Positions 1 through 8,932 of a stretch of 64,000 bases of DNA are shown in pieces. How positions within the stretch are numbered: position 1 is the stretch's first letter; every line of letters starts with the position of its first letter. The stretch comes from Aquabacterium humicola (GTDB lineage Bacteria > Pseudomonadota > Gammaproteobacteria > Burkholderiales > Burkholderiaceae_C): assembly GCF_030167915.1 (NCBI RefSeq), contig NZ_JARGNB010000003.1, positions 434,001 to 498,000 of the forward strand, in the 5' to 3' direction. The notes under the pieces were generated by a model, which was not told the DNA's origin, did not search any database, and worked only from the letters and a program-made list of their open reading frames with translations. The translations under genes and the position numbers were made by a program.

Positions 1-741
1 GCCGGTCATGCGGTCGAGCATGTCGCCGATGTTGCAGACCAGCGATCCGGCGAGCGGCGGTGCGTCGATCCAGCCGCCGGGCGTGCGCACCTGCAGGCCG
101 CCCACCGTGTCCTGGCGCAGCAGCGTCAGCAGCCCGTAGTCGGTGTGCTCGCCGACGCCGTCGCGCACGTCCAGGCCGTCGGGCACCGGGCGGCTCGGGT
201 ACTGGAAGATGCGGAACAGCACCAGCGGGTCGGCGGTGTAGCGCGCGGCGAAATAGTCGGCCGGCAGGTCCAGCGACAGCGCGATCAGAGCCATCACGCG
301 GTGGCCGAGCGCGGTGACGTCCGCGATGTAGTCGAGCACCGTGTCGCGGAAGCCGGGCAGCACGTCGTCGCCGGGCAGCAGGTTGCGGCCGTGCAGCGGT
401 TCGCCGGCCCGCACGCGCGGGTCGTCGTCGGGCAGCTCGGTGCCGAGGTAGAGGCCTTCCTTCCAGTCCGGCCGGCCCGAGGTCAGCTCGCCGCCGAGCG
501 GGAACCAGCCCCGCCATGCGCGGCCGCCCTTGTCCATGGACCACTGCTGCTTGAGCTCGTCGGGCAGCGCGAAGAAGCGGTGGCTCAGCGCCTCGAGCCG
601 CTGCGCGCGCGCTTCGTCGAGGCCGTGGCCGACGAGGTAGAAGAAGCCCTGCGCGCGGCAGGCCTCGCCGATGCGCCGCGCCGCCTCGGCGTCCGGCGCG
701 CGCAGGTCGACCAGCGACAGCGTTGTCGAGGCAGCGGGCAT
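1..741 (-). CDS. Isopenicillin N synthase-family 2OG-Fe(II) oxygenase (3' part outside window)
   Basis: The minus strand is open from an ATG at 741 to the window edge, giving 247 residues without the C-terminus. The N-terminal DIOX_N-type region ([13 protein letters not shown] onward, with [10 protein letters not shown]) and the start of the jelly-roll core are visible, including the HTD metal-binding pair in [12 protein letters not shown] and the later [16 protein letters not shown] segment. Members bind Fe(II) through an HxD...H triad and use 2-oxoglutarate or act like isopenicillin N synthase; the distal His and the 2OG-binding Arg lie beyond the window. The substrate cannot be told. It is divergent from the racemase-like gene with only 39 bases between starts, so the two promoters overlap. 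No strong ribosome binding site precedes the ATG. Confidence 0.88.
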   Translation of the reverse strand, partial: MPAASTTLSLVDLRAPDAEAARRIGEACRAQGFFYLVGHGLDEARAQRLEALSHRFFALPDELKQQWSMDKGGRAWRGWFPLGGELTSGRPDWKEGLYLGTELPDDDPRVRAGEPLHGRNLLPGDDVLPGFRDTVLDYIADVTALGHRVMALIALSLDLPADYFAARYTADPLVLFRIFQYPSRPVPDGLDVRDGVGEHTDYGLLTLLRQDTVGGLQVRTPGGWIDAPPLAGSLVCNIGDMLDRMTG

Positions 742-780
742 GCGGTCCAGTATGCGCCCGGCCGGCCGCATACTCGCCCG

Positions 781-1461
781 ATGCGCCCGTCCCTCGTCTT
801 CCTGCACACCGCGCCGGTGCATGTGCCGACCTTCACCGCGCTGGCCGCCGAGCTCGCGCCGGGCTGCGACGCGCACCATGTCGTCGACGAGACGCTGCTC
901 GCCGAGGCGCGGCACGCGGGCACCGGCGATGCCGCGCTGATCGCACGCGTGCAGGCCGCCATGCGGGCCGCCGCGCAGGCGCACGGCGCGGGCGCGGTGG
1001 TCTGCACCTGCTCGACGATCGGCGGCCTGGCCGAGCGCACGCCGACCGACGGGCGCTTCATCACGGCGCGCATCGACCGCGCGATGGCCGACCGCGCGGT
1101 GGCCAGCGGCCCGCGCATCCTGGTGGTCGCCGCGCTCGACAGCACGCTGGCGCCGACGGCCGCACTGCTGCAGGAGTCGGCTGATGTGGCCGGCCGCGCG
1201 ATCACGCCGCGCTGCGTGCTCGCCGAGGGGGCGTGGGCCTGCTTCGAGGCCGGGGACATCGCGCGCTATCACGAGCGCATCGCCGCGTGCGTGCGCACCG
1301 AGCGCGGCGACGCCGACGTCGTCGTGCTCGCGCAGGCCTCGATGGCGCCGGCGGCCGATCGCCTGGCCGACCTGGGCATCGACGTCCTGGCCAGCCCGCG
1401 GCTGGGCGTGCAGGCGATCGCCGAGCGGCTGGGTGCCGGCCCGCCCGACCGGCCGCGCTGA
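781..1461 (+). CDS. Asp/Glu/hydantoin racemase-family protein
   Basis: This is a 226-residue cytosolic protein starting [15 protein letters not shown]. The same frame is open further upstream, but that part is antisense to the oxygenase gene. The fold signals are a Rossmann-like start, a first catalytic loop [10 protein letters not shown] (cysteines near residues 77 and 79) and a second loop [10 protein letters not shown], where family racemases usually carry the second cysteine and this protein has Ser. Loss of one Cys argues against classical two-base racemization; a decarboxylase-like or other one-Cys reaction is possible. It is divergent from the dioxygenase. The physiological substrate is unknown. 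Confidence 0.75.
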   Translation: MRPSLVFLHTAPVHVPTFTALAAELAPGCDAHHVVDETLLAEARHAGTGDAALIARVQAAMRAAAQAHGAGAVVCTCSTIGGLAERTPTDGRFITARIDRAMADRAVASGPRILVVAALDSTLAPTAALLQESADVAGRAITPRCVLAEGAWACFEAGDIARYHERIAACVRTERGDADVVVLAQASMAPAADRLADLGIDVLASPRLGVQAIAERLGAGPPDRPR

Positions 1462-1533
1462 TCGGGCGAACTGGGCGTTCGCCACCTGATCGGCCGACCG
1501 GGCGGCCGACCTGATCGCTTCTCTGCATCCGCC

Positions 1534-1547
1534 TTGATCTGCGTCAG
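1534..1547. promoter_or_regulatory. FNR/DNR-like box
   Basis: TTGATCTGCGTCAG matches TTGAT-N4-ATCAA at 8 of 10 positions. Its centre is 43 bases before the GTG start of the nitronate monooxygenase gene. A class II FNR site is centred at -41.5, so a promoter here would begin transcription almost at the start codon. The site is inferred from the motif only. Confidence 0.5.
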
Positions 1548-1583
1548 GAACACCTTGGGGTCGACTGCCTAGAGTCACGCCCC

Positions 1584-2807
1584 GTGATTCCTCTCGAACT
1601 CGCCGCGCTGCTCGATCGCAGCGGCCTCCAACCGCTGCGCCTGCGCGGCCGCACGCTGCTGCCGATCCTGCAGGGCGGCATGGGCGTCGGCGTGTCGGCG
1701 CACCGCCTCGCCGGCAGCGTCGCCGCCCAGGGCGCGGTCGGCACGCTGTCCTCGGTCGACCTGCGCCGCCACCATCCCGACCTGATGGAGCGCACGCGCG
1801 GCCTCGGCGTCGGCCCTGAGGCCAAGCAGGCGATCGACGCGGCCAACCTGGAGGCGCTGGAGCGCGAGGTCACGGCCGCGCGCGCGCTGTCGCAGGGCCG
1901 CGGGCTGCTGGCGATGAACGTGATGCGCGCGGTCAGCGAATACGCGGCCTACGTGAAGCGCTCGCTGGCCGCCGGCATCGATGCCATCGTCGTCGGCGCC
2001 GGGCTGCCGCTGGACCTGCCCGACCTGGCCGCCGACCACCCCGAGACCGCGCTGGTCCCCATCCTCAGCGATGCCCGCGGCGTGCAGCTGCTGGTGCGCA
2101 AGTGGGAGCGCCGCAAGCGCGCGCCCGATGCGATCGTGCTCGAGCACCCGCGCCTGGCCGGCGGCCACCTCGGCGCCGCGCGCGTCGAGGACGTCAACGA
2201 CCCGCGCTTCGACTTCGAACGCTCGGTGCCCGAGACGCTGGCGGTGCTGCGCGCGGCCGGCCTGGAGAACACCCCGGTGATCGCCGCCGGCGGCATCGGC
2301 AGCGTCGACGACATCCGCCGGCTGCAAGGCCTGGGCGCCGCCGGCGTGCAGCTGGGCACCGCGTTCGCGGTGACCACCGAAGGCGATGCCGACCCGGCCT
2401 TCAAGCAGGTGCTGGCCGAGGCCACACCGGCAGACATCGTCGAGTTCACCAGCGTCGCCGGCCTGCCCGCGCGCGCGGTGGCGACGCCGTGGCTGAAGGC
2501 GTACCTCAAGGCCGAGCCGAAGCTGCAGGCGGTGGCGCAGGTCAAGGCCCGCTGCACCAAGGCCTTCGACTGCCTCGCGCAATGCGGGCTGCGCGACGGC
2601 AAGGTCGGCTGGGGCCAGTTCTGCATCGACCAGCAGCTGGCCGCCGCGCTGAAGGGCGACGTGCGGCGCGGGCTGTTCTTCCGCGGCGCGGGCGCGCTGC
2701 CGTTCGGCACGCAGATCCGCAGCGTGCGCGAGCTGATCGAGCGCCTGCTCGGCGGCGAGCTGCCCACGGTGCCCGCCGCGCTTGAAGCAACGCCAGCGGC
2801 CGCCTGA
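1584..2807 (+). CDS. Nitronate monooxygenase (NPD) family flavoprotein
   Basis: This 407-residue TIM-barrel FMN enzyme oxidizes alkyl nitronates or related nitro compounds, if family function holds. Evidence is the N-terminal FMN loop ILQGGMGVGVSAH, the phosphate-binding AAGGIGSVDDI near residue 235 and GVQLGTAF following it. The C-terminal part carries a cysteine group (ARCTKAFDC, AQCG, FCID) also common in the long betaproteobacterial subfamily. The start is a GTG; there is no clear ribosome binding site and an FNR-like box lies 37-50 bases upstream, suggesting low-oxygen induction and perhaps a near-leaderless mRNA. The gene is single, ending 66 bases before the acyl-CoA dehydrogenase-like gene. 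Confidence 0.85.
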   Translation: MIPLELAALLDRSGLQPLRLRGRTLLPILQGGMGVGVSAHRLAGSVAAQGAVGTLSSVDLRRHHPDLMERTRGLGVGPEAKQAIDAANLEALEREVTAARALSQGRGLLAMNVMRAVSEYAAYVKRSLAAGIDAIVVGAGLPLDLPDLAADHPETALVPILSDARGVQLLVRKWERRKRAPDAIVLEHPRLAGGHLGAARVEDVNDPRFDFERSVPETLAVLRAAGLENTPVIAAGGIGSVDDIRRLQGLGAAGVQLGTAFAVTTEGDADPAFKQVLAEATPADIVEFTSVAGLPARAVATPWLKAYLKAEPKLQAVAQVKARCTKAFDCLAQCGLRDGKVGWGQFCIDQQLAAALKGDVRRGLFFRGAGALPFGTQIRSVRELIERLLGGELPTVPAALEATPAAA

Positions 2808-2873
2808 CGCCGCGCCGGCCGCCTGACGCGTCGACGACAGCCGGCCGCGCTGCCCGGCCGCTACGATCGGCCC

Positions 2874-3812
2874 ATGCATGCCACCCTGGCCGAGCTGCTG
2901 CACACGCCACCCGCCGGCGCCTCCGCGCCGTTCGACGACCTCGCGGCCTGGTGGCCGCACTGGCAGGCGCTGCAGTCCACCGCCGATTCGCCGGTGGCGT
3001 TGGCGCTGCGCTGCGGCTGGGCCGCCGACCGCATCGGCTGGGCCTTCGCCGGCGGTTACCAGGCTGCGCTGCGCGCGCTGCTGCCTTCGTTGGCCGGTGA
3101 ACGGCTGGCTGCGCTGTGCGTCACCGAGGCCGGCGGCAACCGCCCGCGCGACATCGCCACCCGCATCGCGCCGCAGCCCGACGGGATGCTGCGCATCGAC
3201 GGCGAGAAGCGCTGGACCACGCTGGGGCCGCAAAGCGCGACGCTGCTGGTCGTCGGCGCGTGGTCGCCGGCCGGCGCCGAACCGGCCGGGCGGCCGGCGC
3301 TGCGGGTCGTGCGCGTCGAGAGCGCGACGCCCGGCGTGCAGCTGCAGCCGATGCCGCCGACCCGCTTCGTGCCCGAGGTGCCGCATGCCGGTGTGCTATT
3401 GACCGATGTACGCGTCTCGGCCTCGGCGCTGTTGCCGGGCGATGGCTATGAAGCCGTGGTCAAGCCCTTCCGCACCGTCGAGGACGTGCACGTGATGCTG
3501 GCCATCGGCGCCTGGCTGCTGCGCGAGGCACGCGCCCGCGCCTGGCCCTCCGCCTTCGCCGAGCGCCTGGTGGCCGCGCTGGCGCTGCTGGCCGAGCTGG
3601 CCGCGGCCGAAACGCTGGCGGCGACGACCCATGTGGCGCTGGCCGGCGCGCTGCAGTGGCTGGCGCCGCTGTTCGCCGAGGCCGGCGAGCGCTTCGCGGC
3701 GGCCGGCGATGCGGTGGCGGCCCGCTGGCCGCGCGACGCCGCGCTGCTGCAGGTCGCCGGCGCGGCGCGTGCGCAGCGGGCAGCGCGCGCCTGGGAGCGC
3801 CTGGGCGGCTGA
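2874..3812 (+). CDS. Shortened acyl-CoA dehydrogenase-family protein
   Basis: The 312 residues resemble acyl-CoA dehydrogenases over the N-terminal helical and middle beta domains; the segment LCVTEAGGNRPRDIATRI followed by DGEKRWTTLG corresponds to the FAD/acyl-CoA binding region. Active family members are about 380 residues and end in a four-helix bundle with a catalytic Glu; here the C-terminal part is only about 110 Ala/Leu-rich residues and I cannot find a convincing catalytic segment. It may be a non-catalytic or divergent paralogue. It converges with the repeat-protein gene, with only 8 bases between stop codons. Confidence 0.65.
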   Translation: MHATLAELLHTPPAGASAPFDDLAAWWPHWQALQSTADSPVALALRCGWAADRIGWAFAGGYQAALRALLPSLAGERLAALCVTEAGGNRPRDIATRIAPQPDGMLRIDGEKRWTTLGPQSATLLVVGAWSPAGAEPAGRPALRVVRVESATPGVQLQPMPPTRFVPEVPHAGVLLTDVRVSASALLPGDGYEAVVKPFRTVEDVHVMLAIGAWLLREARARAWPSAFAERLVAALALLAELAAAETLAATTHVALAGALQWLAPLFAEAGERFAAAGDAVAARWPRDAALLQVAGAARAQRAARAWERLGG

Positions 3813-3820
3813 CCGCCGGG

Positions 3821-4486
3821 TCAGTGCACCTCGGCGACCTGCTTCGGCGCCGTGCCCTGGGTGGTCGGCTCGACCGAGCACCACGCCGCGCTCGTCCCGG
3901 TCGGTTCGACCGAGCACCACGCGGCGCTCTTCCCGGTCGGCTCGACCGAACACCACGCGGCGCTCTTCGTCGTCGGCTCGACCGAGCACCACGCCGCGCT
4001 CTTCGTCGTCGGTTCGACGGAACACCACGCCGCGCTCTTCGTCGTCGGCTCCACCGAGCACCACGCGGCGTCGCGCGCCACGGCCCCGGCCGGCTCGCCG
4101 AACTCCTGCTGCAGCAGGCGCTGCATCGTGTCGAACGCCTCCTGCAGCGCCCGCTCGTCGCCCTCGCCGCGCAGGCCGAGGTACGGGAAGTGGTGCAGGA
4201 AGTAGCCGAAGGTGGCCTGGCAGTCGGCGGCGTACTTGCGCGTGTCCAGGATGTGCATGTGCCAGAAGCGGTCGACGTCCTGCTCGGGCGCGAGCTGCAT
4301 GTCGGGGTACTTCGCGTGCAGGATCAGGTAGCGCTTGTAGGCCACCTCCATGCGGTCGGCGTGTTGGTCGGACCAGCCGTAGCCGTCCTCGCGGCGCGTG
4401 GCCTTGAACTTGATCATGCCGAGGTCCAGCGCCTCGATCGCGGCGATGGTCTGCTCCAGCGTTCTGCCGTGGGTGGGAAGGGTCAT
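3821..4486 (-). CDS. GRDP-like (DUF1399-type) domain protein with six C-terminal WCSVEP repeats
   Basis: I chose the ATG at 4486 because AGGAG precedes it by about 8 bases; a start at 4534 would add 16 low-quality residues. The 221-residue product has no signal peptide. Residues about 20-105 resemble the bacterial glycine-rich-domain-protein-like family: DRFWHMHILDTRKYAADC (71-89) and FGYFLHHFPYLG (93-104), with clustered His and one Cys that could bind metal. Residues 140-211 are six perfect-length 12-residue units of AAWCSVEPTTKS, changing only in the last four residues, then a short tail. Each unit has one Trp and one Cys. The function is unknown. The repeats look like tandem cores of a modified peptide or a metal/redox-binding tail, but no modifying enzyme is adjacent. 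It lies downstream of the GGDEF-EAL gene on the same strand. Confidence 0.8.
   Translation of the reverse strand: MTLPTHGRTLEQTIAAIEALDLGMIKFKATRREDGYGWSDQHADRMEVAYKRYLILHAKYPDMQLAPEQDVDRFWHMHILDTRKYAADCQATFGYFLHHFPYLGLRGEGDERALQEAFDTMQRLLQQEFGEPAGAVARDAAWCSVEPTTKSAAWCSVEPTTKSAAWCSVEPTTKSAAWCSVEPTGKSAAWCSVEPTGTSAAWCSVEPTTQGTAPKQVAEVH
3854..4069 (-). repeat. Six tandem 36-bp in-frame repeats
   Basis: Six head-to-tail 36-base units code for the 12-residue repeats of the preceding feature. Five positions in the conserved part differ between units, and every change is synonymous in the gene's frame. The opposite strand has an open frame whose wobble bases coincide (repeat GSTEHHAALFVV), so synonymy alone does not choose the strand; the conserved domain on the minus strand does. 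Confidence 0.95.
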
Positions 4487-4558
4487 GAAGGCTCCTGGGA
4501 AGGGTGGATGGACCGCTTGCGGTCCGACGGGCATGCCAGGGAGATCGCCTGTTACTTC

Positions 4559-7500
4559 CTAGGCGGCAATCGGCGCGGCAATCTGCAGGGACTGCTGTTG
4601 CGGAAGGTGGCCGGCGACGAAGCGCGCGAGCTCGTCGGCGGGCAGCGGCTTCGACAGCAGGTAGCCCTGGATCACGTCGCAGCCGCGGCTGCGCAGGTGG
4701 TCCAGCTGGGTCATCGTCTCGACGCCTTCGGCGACCACCTGCATGCGCAGCCCGTGGGCCAGCGTGATGATGCTGTCGGTCAGCGCCTGCGCGTCGCTGT
4801 CCTCGGACAGGTCGTTGATGAACGAGCGGTCGATCTTCACCGTCGACAGAGGGAAGCGCCGCAGGTACGACAGCGACGAGTAGCCGGTGCCGAAGTCGTC
4901 GATCGCCAGGCCGATGCCCATCGCGCGCACCGCCTCCAGCACGCGCACCGCGTGCTCGGGGTTCTTCATCACCGCGCCTTCGGTGATCTCGAGCTCGAGC
5001 AGCCCGGGCTCCAGGCCCGAGGCGTCGAGAATCTCGGCGATCTCATCCAGCAGCGTGCGGCTGCCGAGCTGGCGCGGCGACAGGTTCACGCTCATCTGCA
5101 TTGCCGGCAGCCCCTGGCGGCGCCAGGCCATCGCGTCCTGGCAGGCCTGGCGCAGCGCCCACTGGCCCATCGTCTCGATCAGGCCGGTCTCCTCGGCGAT
5201 CGGGATGAACTGCGCCGGCGACACCCCGCCCAGCGTCGGATGGCGCCAGCGCATCAGCGCCTCGACGCCGACGATGCGCTGCGTGCGCAGGTCGAGCTTG
5301 GGCTGGTAGTGCAGCTGCAGCTCGTCGCGCACCAGCGCGCGCCGCAGGCCGCTCTCGAGGATCAGCCGCTCGGCGCTCTGCGCGTTCATCTGCGCGGCGT
5401 AGAAGCGGTAGGTGCCGCGGCCCTTGTCCTTGGCCTGGTACATCGCCGTGTCGGCGTTCTTCACCAGCGTCTCGGCGTCGGCGCCGTCTTCCGGATGCAC
5501 GCTGATGCCGATGCTGGCGCTGATGTGCAGCTCGTGGCCCTCGATCGAGAACGGCTCGGCGAAGCAGTCCAGCGCCTTCTTCGCCAGCGAGGCCGCGTCG
5601 CCGGCGCCGGACAGGTTCTCCAGCAGCAGCACGAACTCGTCGCCGCCGAAGCGCGCGACGGTGTCGTCCTCGCGCAGCAGGCCGGCCAGGCGTTCGCCGC
5701 AGACGCGGATCATCAGGTCGCCGACGCCGTGGCCCAGCGTGTCGTTGATGTGCTTGAAGCGGTCGAGGTCGATGAACATCACCGCGAAGCGGCGGCGGTT
5801 GCGGTTGCTGCGCTTGATCGCGCGCTGCAGCTCGCGCTGCAGCGACGCGCGGTTGTGCAGCCCCGTCAGCGGGTCGTGGTTGGCGACGAAGCGCAGCCGC
5901 TGCTCGGCATGCTTGCGGTGCTCGTACTGTGCCAGCTGCTGCGCGACCGTGCGCAGGGTCTCCAGCGCATCGTCGTCGCTCGCACGCGGGTCGCGGCTGA
6001 AGAACTCCAGCGCGGTCATCGTGCCGGCGGCGACGATCGGCACGATCAGCCCGACTGACAGGCCGGCGCGGCCGGCGAGCGCATCGCGGGTGAAGTCGTC
6101 GCGGTGCACCAGGCCATCGACGCGCAGCGCCTCGCCGCCGGACCACGCGCGGCCGAGCGAACCTTCGTCGGCCCGGTACTCCAGCCCGAGGCTGATGCGC
6201 ACGAACTCGTCGACCGCCGGCTGGCCCGGCCGGTGCCAGGTCGCCAGGCAGCGCGCCTTGGCATCCTCGCGCACGCGCCACATCGCGCCGCAGTCCCAGC
6301 GGAAGTGCTGGCAGACGACCTCGAGCGCCTGCGCGATCACCGACTTCGGCTCGCCGTCGCCCAGCAGCAGGCCGGCGATCTCGTGTTCCAGCTTCAGCAG
6401 CAGCGCGGCCTTCAGGCGCTGCGTGTCGTCGCGCACCACGCCGCGCAGCAGCAGGTGCGCGCCGGAACGTGTCGGCTCGATGATCACGTGCAGCCAGCGC
6501 TCCGGGCCGTCGCCGGTGCCGGCGAGGTGGTGCTCGAACTCGATGCGCTGCCCGGACGAGGTGGCCTCGGCGATGCGCTGTTCGACCGCCGGCCTTTCGG
6601 ACGCGGGGATGCGCGCGAGCAGCGATCGCAGGTCCGCCGGCGCATCGCCCGCGAGGCCGAGGATGGCGCGCGCCTGGTCCGAACACTGCAGCGCGCCGCT
6701 GCGGGTATCGAGCACCCAGCTGCCGAGGTTGGCCACGCGCTGGGCTTCCTCGAGCTGCCGCTCGCTGCTGCGCAGGTGCTCGGTCATCGCCAGCGCCAGC
6801 GCCAGCGCGCGGCCGCGGGCGGTGGCCAGCGAGTAGACGATGCCGGCCAGCAGCGCGCTGATGATGGCGCCGGCGGCGATGATCAGCCACCAGACATGCG
6901 AATCGATGCGCCCGACGACCACATGCTCGTCGTCGCTGACCTCGACCAGCCACGAGTGGCCGCCGAGCTCGAAGCGCAGCGTGCGTTCGATGCGCGGCGG
7001 CGGCAGCGCGCGCGGCGCGGCGGCCTGTGCGGTGGTCGCCGAGGGCACGGAGGCGGCCACCGCCGCCGAGGGCACGCCATCGGGCAGCCTGCCGGCCGGC
7101 GCCGCGCTGTCGAACAGCAGCTGACTGCGGTCGCCGCGCGGCGCCTGCACGAAGTGGCTCTCCACGCGCGTGCCCATCGCACCGGGGCCGGGCCCGGCGT
7201 CGACCAGGCGCAGCCGCAACGACGGCGACGTGCCATGGCCGAGCACGTCGCCCATCATGCCGGCGACGCGGAAGCCGGCACCGACCGTGCCGATGTAGGC
7301 GGCCCGGCGCTGCTCGACGGACTCCAGCGGCTGGTTGGGCCGGTACACCGGCAGCCGCATCGCCAGGCCGATGTCCGACGCCTGGTTGCCGATGCGGATG
7401 CGACGGCCCGACGAGGCCAGCCCGCCGGTGTCGCGCGACTGCTCCAGCGCCGTGCCGCGATTGGGCATCGCGCCCAGGTCCTTGCCGACGAGGTGCTCGT

Positions 7501-7882
7501 TGCCGGCGTGCGGCTCGATCAGCGTCAGCACGTAGCGCTCGGTGTCACCGTCGCGCCGGTAGGCGGCGAAATTCACCGCCTGGAAGCCGGGGTAGCTGCG
7601 CTCGAGCTTCAGGCCGGCGACGTAGTCCCGGAAGTCCTCGCGGCTGACCGCCTGCTCGGTATTGAAGCGGGCCTGCACGCCGGTCAGCACCGCGGTGTAG
7701 TCGTCGAAGCGCCCTTCGATCTTGCGGGCGAGGTCCAGCGCCACCGCATCGAAGCGCTCGTTCGCGCCGCGCCAGATTTCCAGCCGGGCGGCGATGCCGA
7801 GGAACAGCGACAACGCGAGCCCGGCGGCCAGCACGATCAGCGGCAGGGCGACCGGGGCGCGGGGTGGCGGCGTGGCTTCCAT
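4559..7882 (-). CDS. CHASE-PAS-GAF-GGDEF-EAL cyclic-di-GMP enzyme
   Basis: This 1107-residue membrane protein has an N-terminal TM (about 11-31), a periplasmic CHASE domain (about 45-300), a second TM (about 330-350), a PAS segment (about 380-490), a GAF-like segment (about 500-650), GGDEF and EAL. The cyclase motif ARFGGDEFVLL (745-750) is intact and preceded by the RxxD inhibition site (REDD). The phosphodiesterase has VEALMRW at 874 and DDFGTGYSSLSYL, so both activities look possible; a regulated balance is typical. The CHASE domain implies sensing of a small extracellular ligand. The gene precedes the repeat protein by 72 bases. Confidence 0.93.
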   Translation of the reverse strand: MEATPPPRAPVALPLIVLAAGLALSLFLGIAARLEIWRGANERFDAVALDLARKIEGRFDDYTAVLTGVQARFNTEQAVSREDFRDYVAGLKLERSYPGFQAVNFAAYRRDGDTERYVLTLIEPHAGNEHLVGKDLGAMPNRGTALEQSRDTGGLASSGRRIRIGNQASDIGLAMRLPVYRPNQPLESVEQRRAAYIGTVGAGFRVAGMMGDVLGHGTSPSLRLRLVDAGPGPGAMGTRVESHFVQAPRGDRSQLLFDSAAPAGRLPDGVPSAAVAASVPSATTAQAAAPRALPPPRIERTLRFELGGHSWLVEVSDDEHVVVGRIDSHVWWLIIAAGAIISALLAGIVYSLATARGRALALALAMTEHLRSSERQLEEAQRVANLGSWVLDTRSGALQCSDQARAILGLAGDAPADLRSLLARIPASERPAVEQRIAEATSSGQRIEFEHHLAGTGDGPERWLHVIIEPTRSGAHLLLRGVVRDDTQRLKAALLLKLEHEIAGLLLGDGEPKSVIAQALEVVCQHFRWDCGAMWRVREDAKARCLATWHRPGQPAVDEFVRISLGLEYRADEGSLGRAWSGGEALRVDGLVHRDDFTRDALAGRAGLSVGLIVPIVAAGTMTALEFFSRDPRASDDDALETLRTVAQQLAQYEHRKHAEQRLRFVANHDPLTGLHNRASLQRELQRAIKRSNRNRRRFAVMFIDLDRFKHINDTLGHGVGDLMIRVCGERLAGLLREDDTVARFGGDEFVLLLENLSGAGDAASLAKKALDCFAEPFSIEGHELHISASIGISVHPEDGADAETLVKNADTAMYQAKDKGRGTYRFYAAQMNAQSAERLILESGLRRALVRDELQLHYQPKLDLRTQRIVGVEALMRWRHPTLGGVSPAQFIPIAEETGLIETMGQWALRQACQDAMAWRRQGLPAMQMSVNLSPRQLGSRTLLDEIAEILDASGLEPGLLELEITEGAVMKNPEHAVRVLEAVRAMGIGLAIDDFGTGYSSLSYLRRFPLSTVKIDRSFINDLSEDSDAQALTDSIITLAHGLRMQVVAEGVETMTQLDHLRSRGCDVIQGYLLSKPLPADELARFVAGHLPQQQSLQIAAPIAA

Positions 7883-8143
7883 GTTGAGCGGGTTTTCGCC
7901 CGCGGCACGCCCGGGTTGAGGGTTAGAAAGTGATAAAGGTGCTCATGCTGGTCCGGCGTGCAAGCTAGTTCACGGTTCGTGATGCAAGTCGCGGACAGGC
8001 TCGCAACGCGGTGTCGGGGCGTGCTCGACGGCCGGCGTCGGGAAGTCCTTGCCGGGCCGTCGGCAACGCCGCGCGGGGTGCGTCGGGAAGTCGTGACGCT
8101 GCCTGCCGCCACGGGGTGGCGGCGCGCGGCGGGCGGAGGGTCT

Positions 8144-8488
8144 TCAGCGCGGCCGGGAGGCCGCGCGGTCGGCGAACGCACGCCGGAAGGCGTCGTTGCC
8201 GGTGGGCTCGCCCGGCTGGATGAAGCGCGGCGGGCGGTCGTTGAAGCCGGGCAGCACGGGCACCGACGCGGCCGCCGAGCGCGTCGGGCGGGCAGGCACG
8301 GACGCGGCCGTCGCGATCGGGGGCGCGGATTCAGGCTGCACGGTGGGGGGCGTGGCCGTCGGCGGCGGTTCCGGCGACGGCGCGCGGTCGCGCGCCGTCG
8401 CGATCACCTTCACCGGCTCGTGCTTCGCTTCGCCGCAGGCCGCCGCGGCGAAGGCGAAGCACACGATCAGCGCGGCGGCGCGGCTCAC
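8144..8488 (-). CDS. Small Pro-rich putative lipoprotein
   Basis: The 114-residue product starts with GTG at 8488, overlapping the TGA of the upstream gene as GTGA, which suggests translational coupling. It begins with a hydrophobic stretch ending in AAAACGEAK, a plausible lipobox with Cys near residue 18. The rest is low-complexity Pro/Ala/Thr-rich sequence, ending with a more structured PPRFIQPGEPTGNDAFRRAF. I do not recognise a family. Probable location is a periplasmic membrane face. Confidence 0.6.
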   Translation of the reverse strand: MSRAAALIVCFAFAAAACGEAKHEPVKVIATARDRAPSPEPPPTATPPTVQPESAPPIATAASVPARPTRSAAASVPVLPGFNDRPPRFIQPGEPTGNDAFRRAFADRAASRPR

Positions 8489-8889
8489 TGCAGGATGATC
8501 TGGCCGCTGCCGCGCGAGACGCCGTTGGCGTCGTACACGGTGCAGTTCCCGCTGAAGTTCACGACGTGGGGGCAGGCGACGGTGTAGCCGGCGATCAGCA
8601 TCGTGATGCTCAGCGAGTCGTCGACCGCGGTGTAGAGGCTGCCGGTCATGCCGTAGGCGCCGTTGCTGCAGTTCAGCGCGCCGTAGACCACCAGCGAGCC
8701 GCTGTTGTAGTAGTCGCCGGTGGCGTCGAAGACCAGTTGCGTGCAGTTGGTCAGGCCGGAGGCGTTGAAGCTGGCGCTCCACACCAGGTTGGTGAAGGTG
8801 GTCGGCGTAGCGACGCCGATGGCGCCGGCAGGAAGGGCGCCGGCGGCGAGCAGCGCGGCGGCGGTAATGGAGGCGAACAGTCTGCGCAT
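8485..8889 (-). CDS. Secreted hypothetical protein with cysteine pairs
   Basis: The start is the ATG at 8889 (AGGGGA upstream). The 134-residue product has a Sec signal peptide, MRRLFASITAAALLAAGALPAGA. The mature part is Thr/Ser/Gly-rich and beta-like, with four Cys (NCTQL, NCSNG, VACPH, NCTVY) that could form two disulfides, and a Gly-rich end GSGQIILQ. No family recognised. It is translationally coupled to the lipoprotein gene, suggesting a joint envelope function. Confidence 0.65.
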   Translation of the reverse strand: MRRLFASITAAALLAAGALPAGAIGVATPTTFTNLVWSASFNASGLTNCTQLVFDATGDYYNSGSLVVYGALNCSNGAYGMTGSLYTAVDDSLSITMLIAGYTVACPHVVNFSGNCTVYDANGVSRGSGQIILQ

Positions 8890-8932
8890 GGAAGTCCCCT
8901 GGGTTGGTGGATGGCGACGTGGCGGCAAGCGA

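Noticed and set aside
145-780. Upstream extension of the racemase-like frame to 145
   Set aside because: This part is antisense to the oxygenase gene; the family-like protein begins at 781.
3852-4205. Plus-strand open frame with repeated GSTEHHAALFVV
   Set aside because: It mirrors the minus-strand repeats with shared wobble positions; only the minus frame carries a conserved domain and a ribosome binding site.
3656-6058. An 800-codon plus-strand open frame
   Set aside because: It starts inside the acyl-CoA dehydrogenase-like gene, runs antisense to the repeat protein and GGDEF-EAL genes, and shows no family motif.
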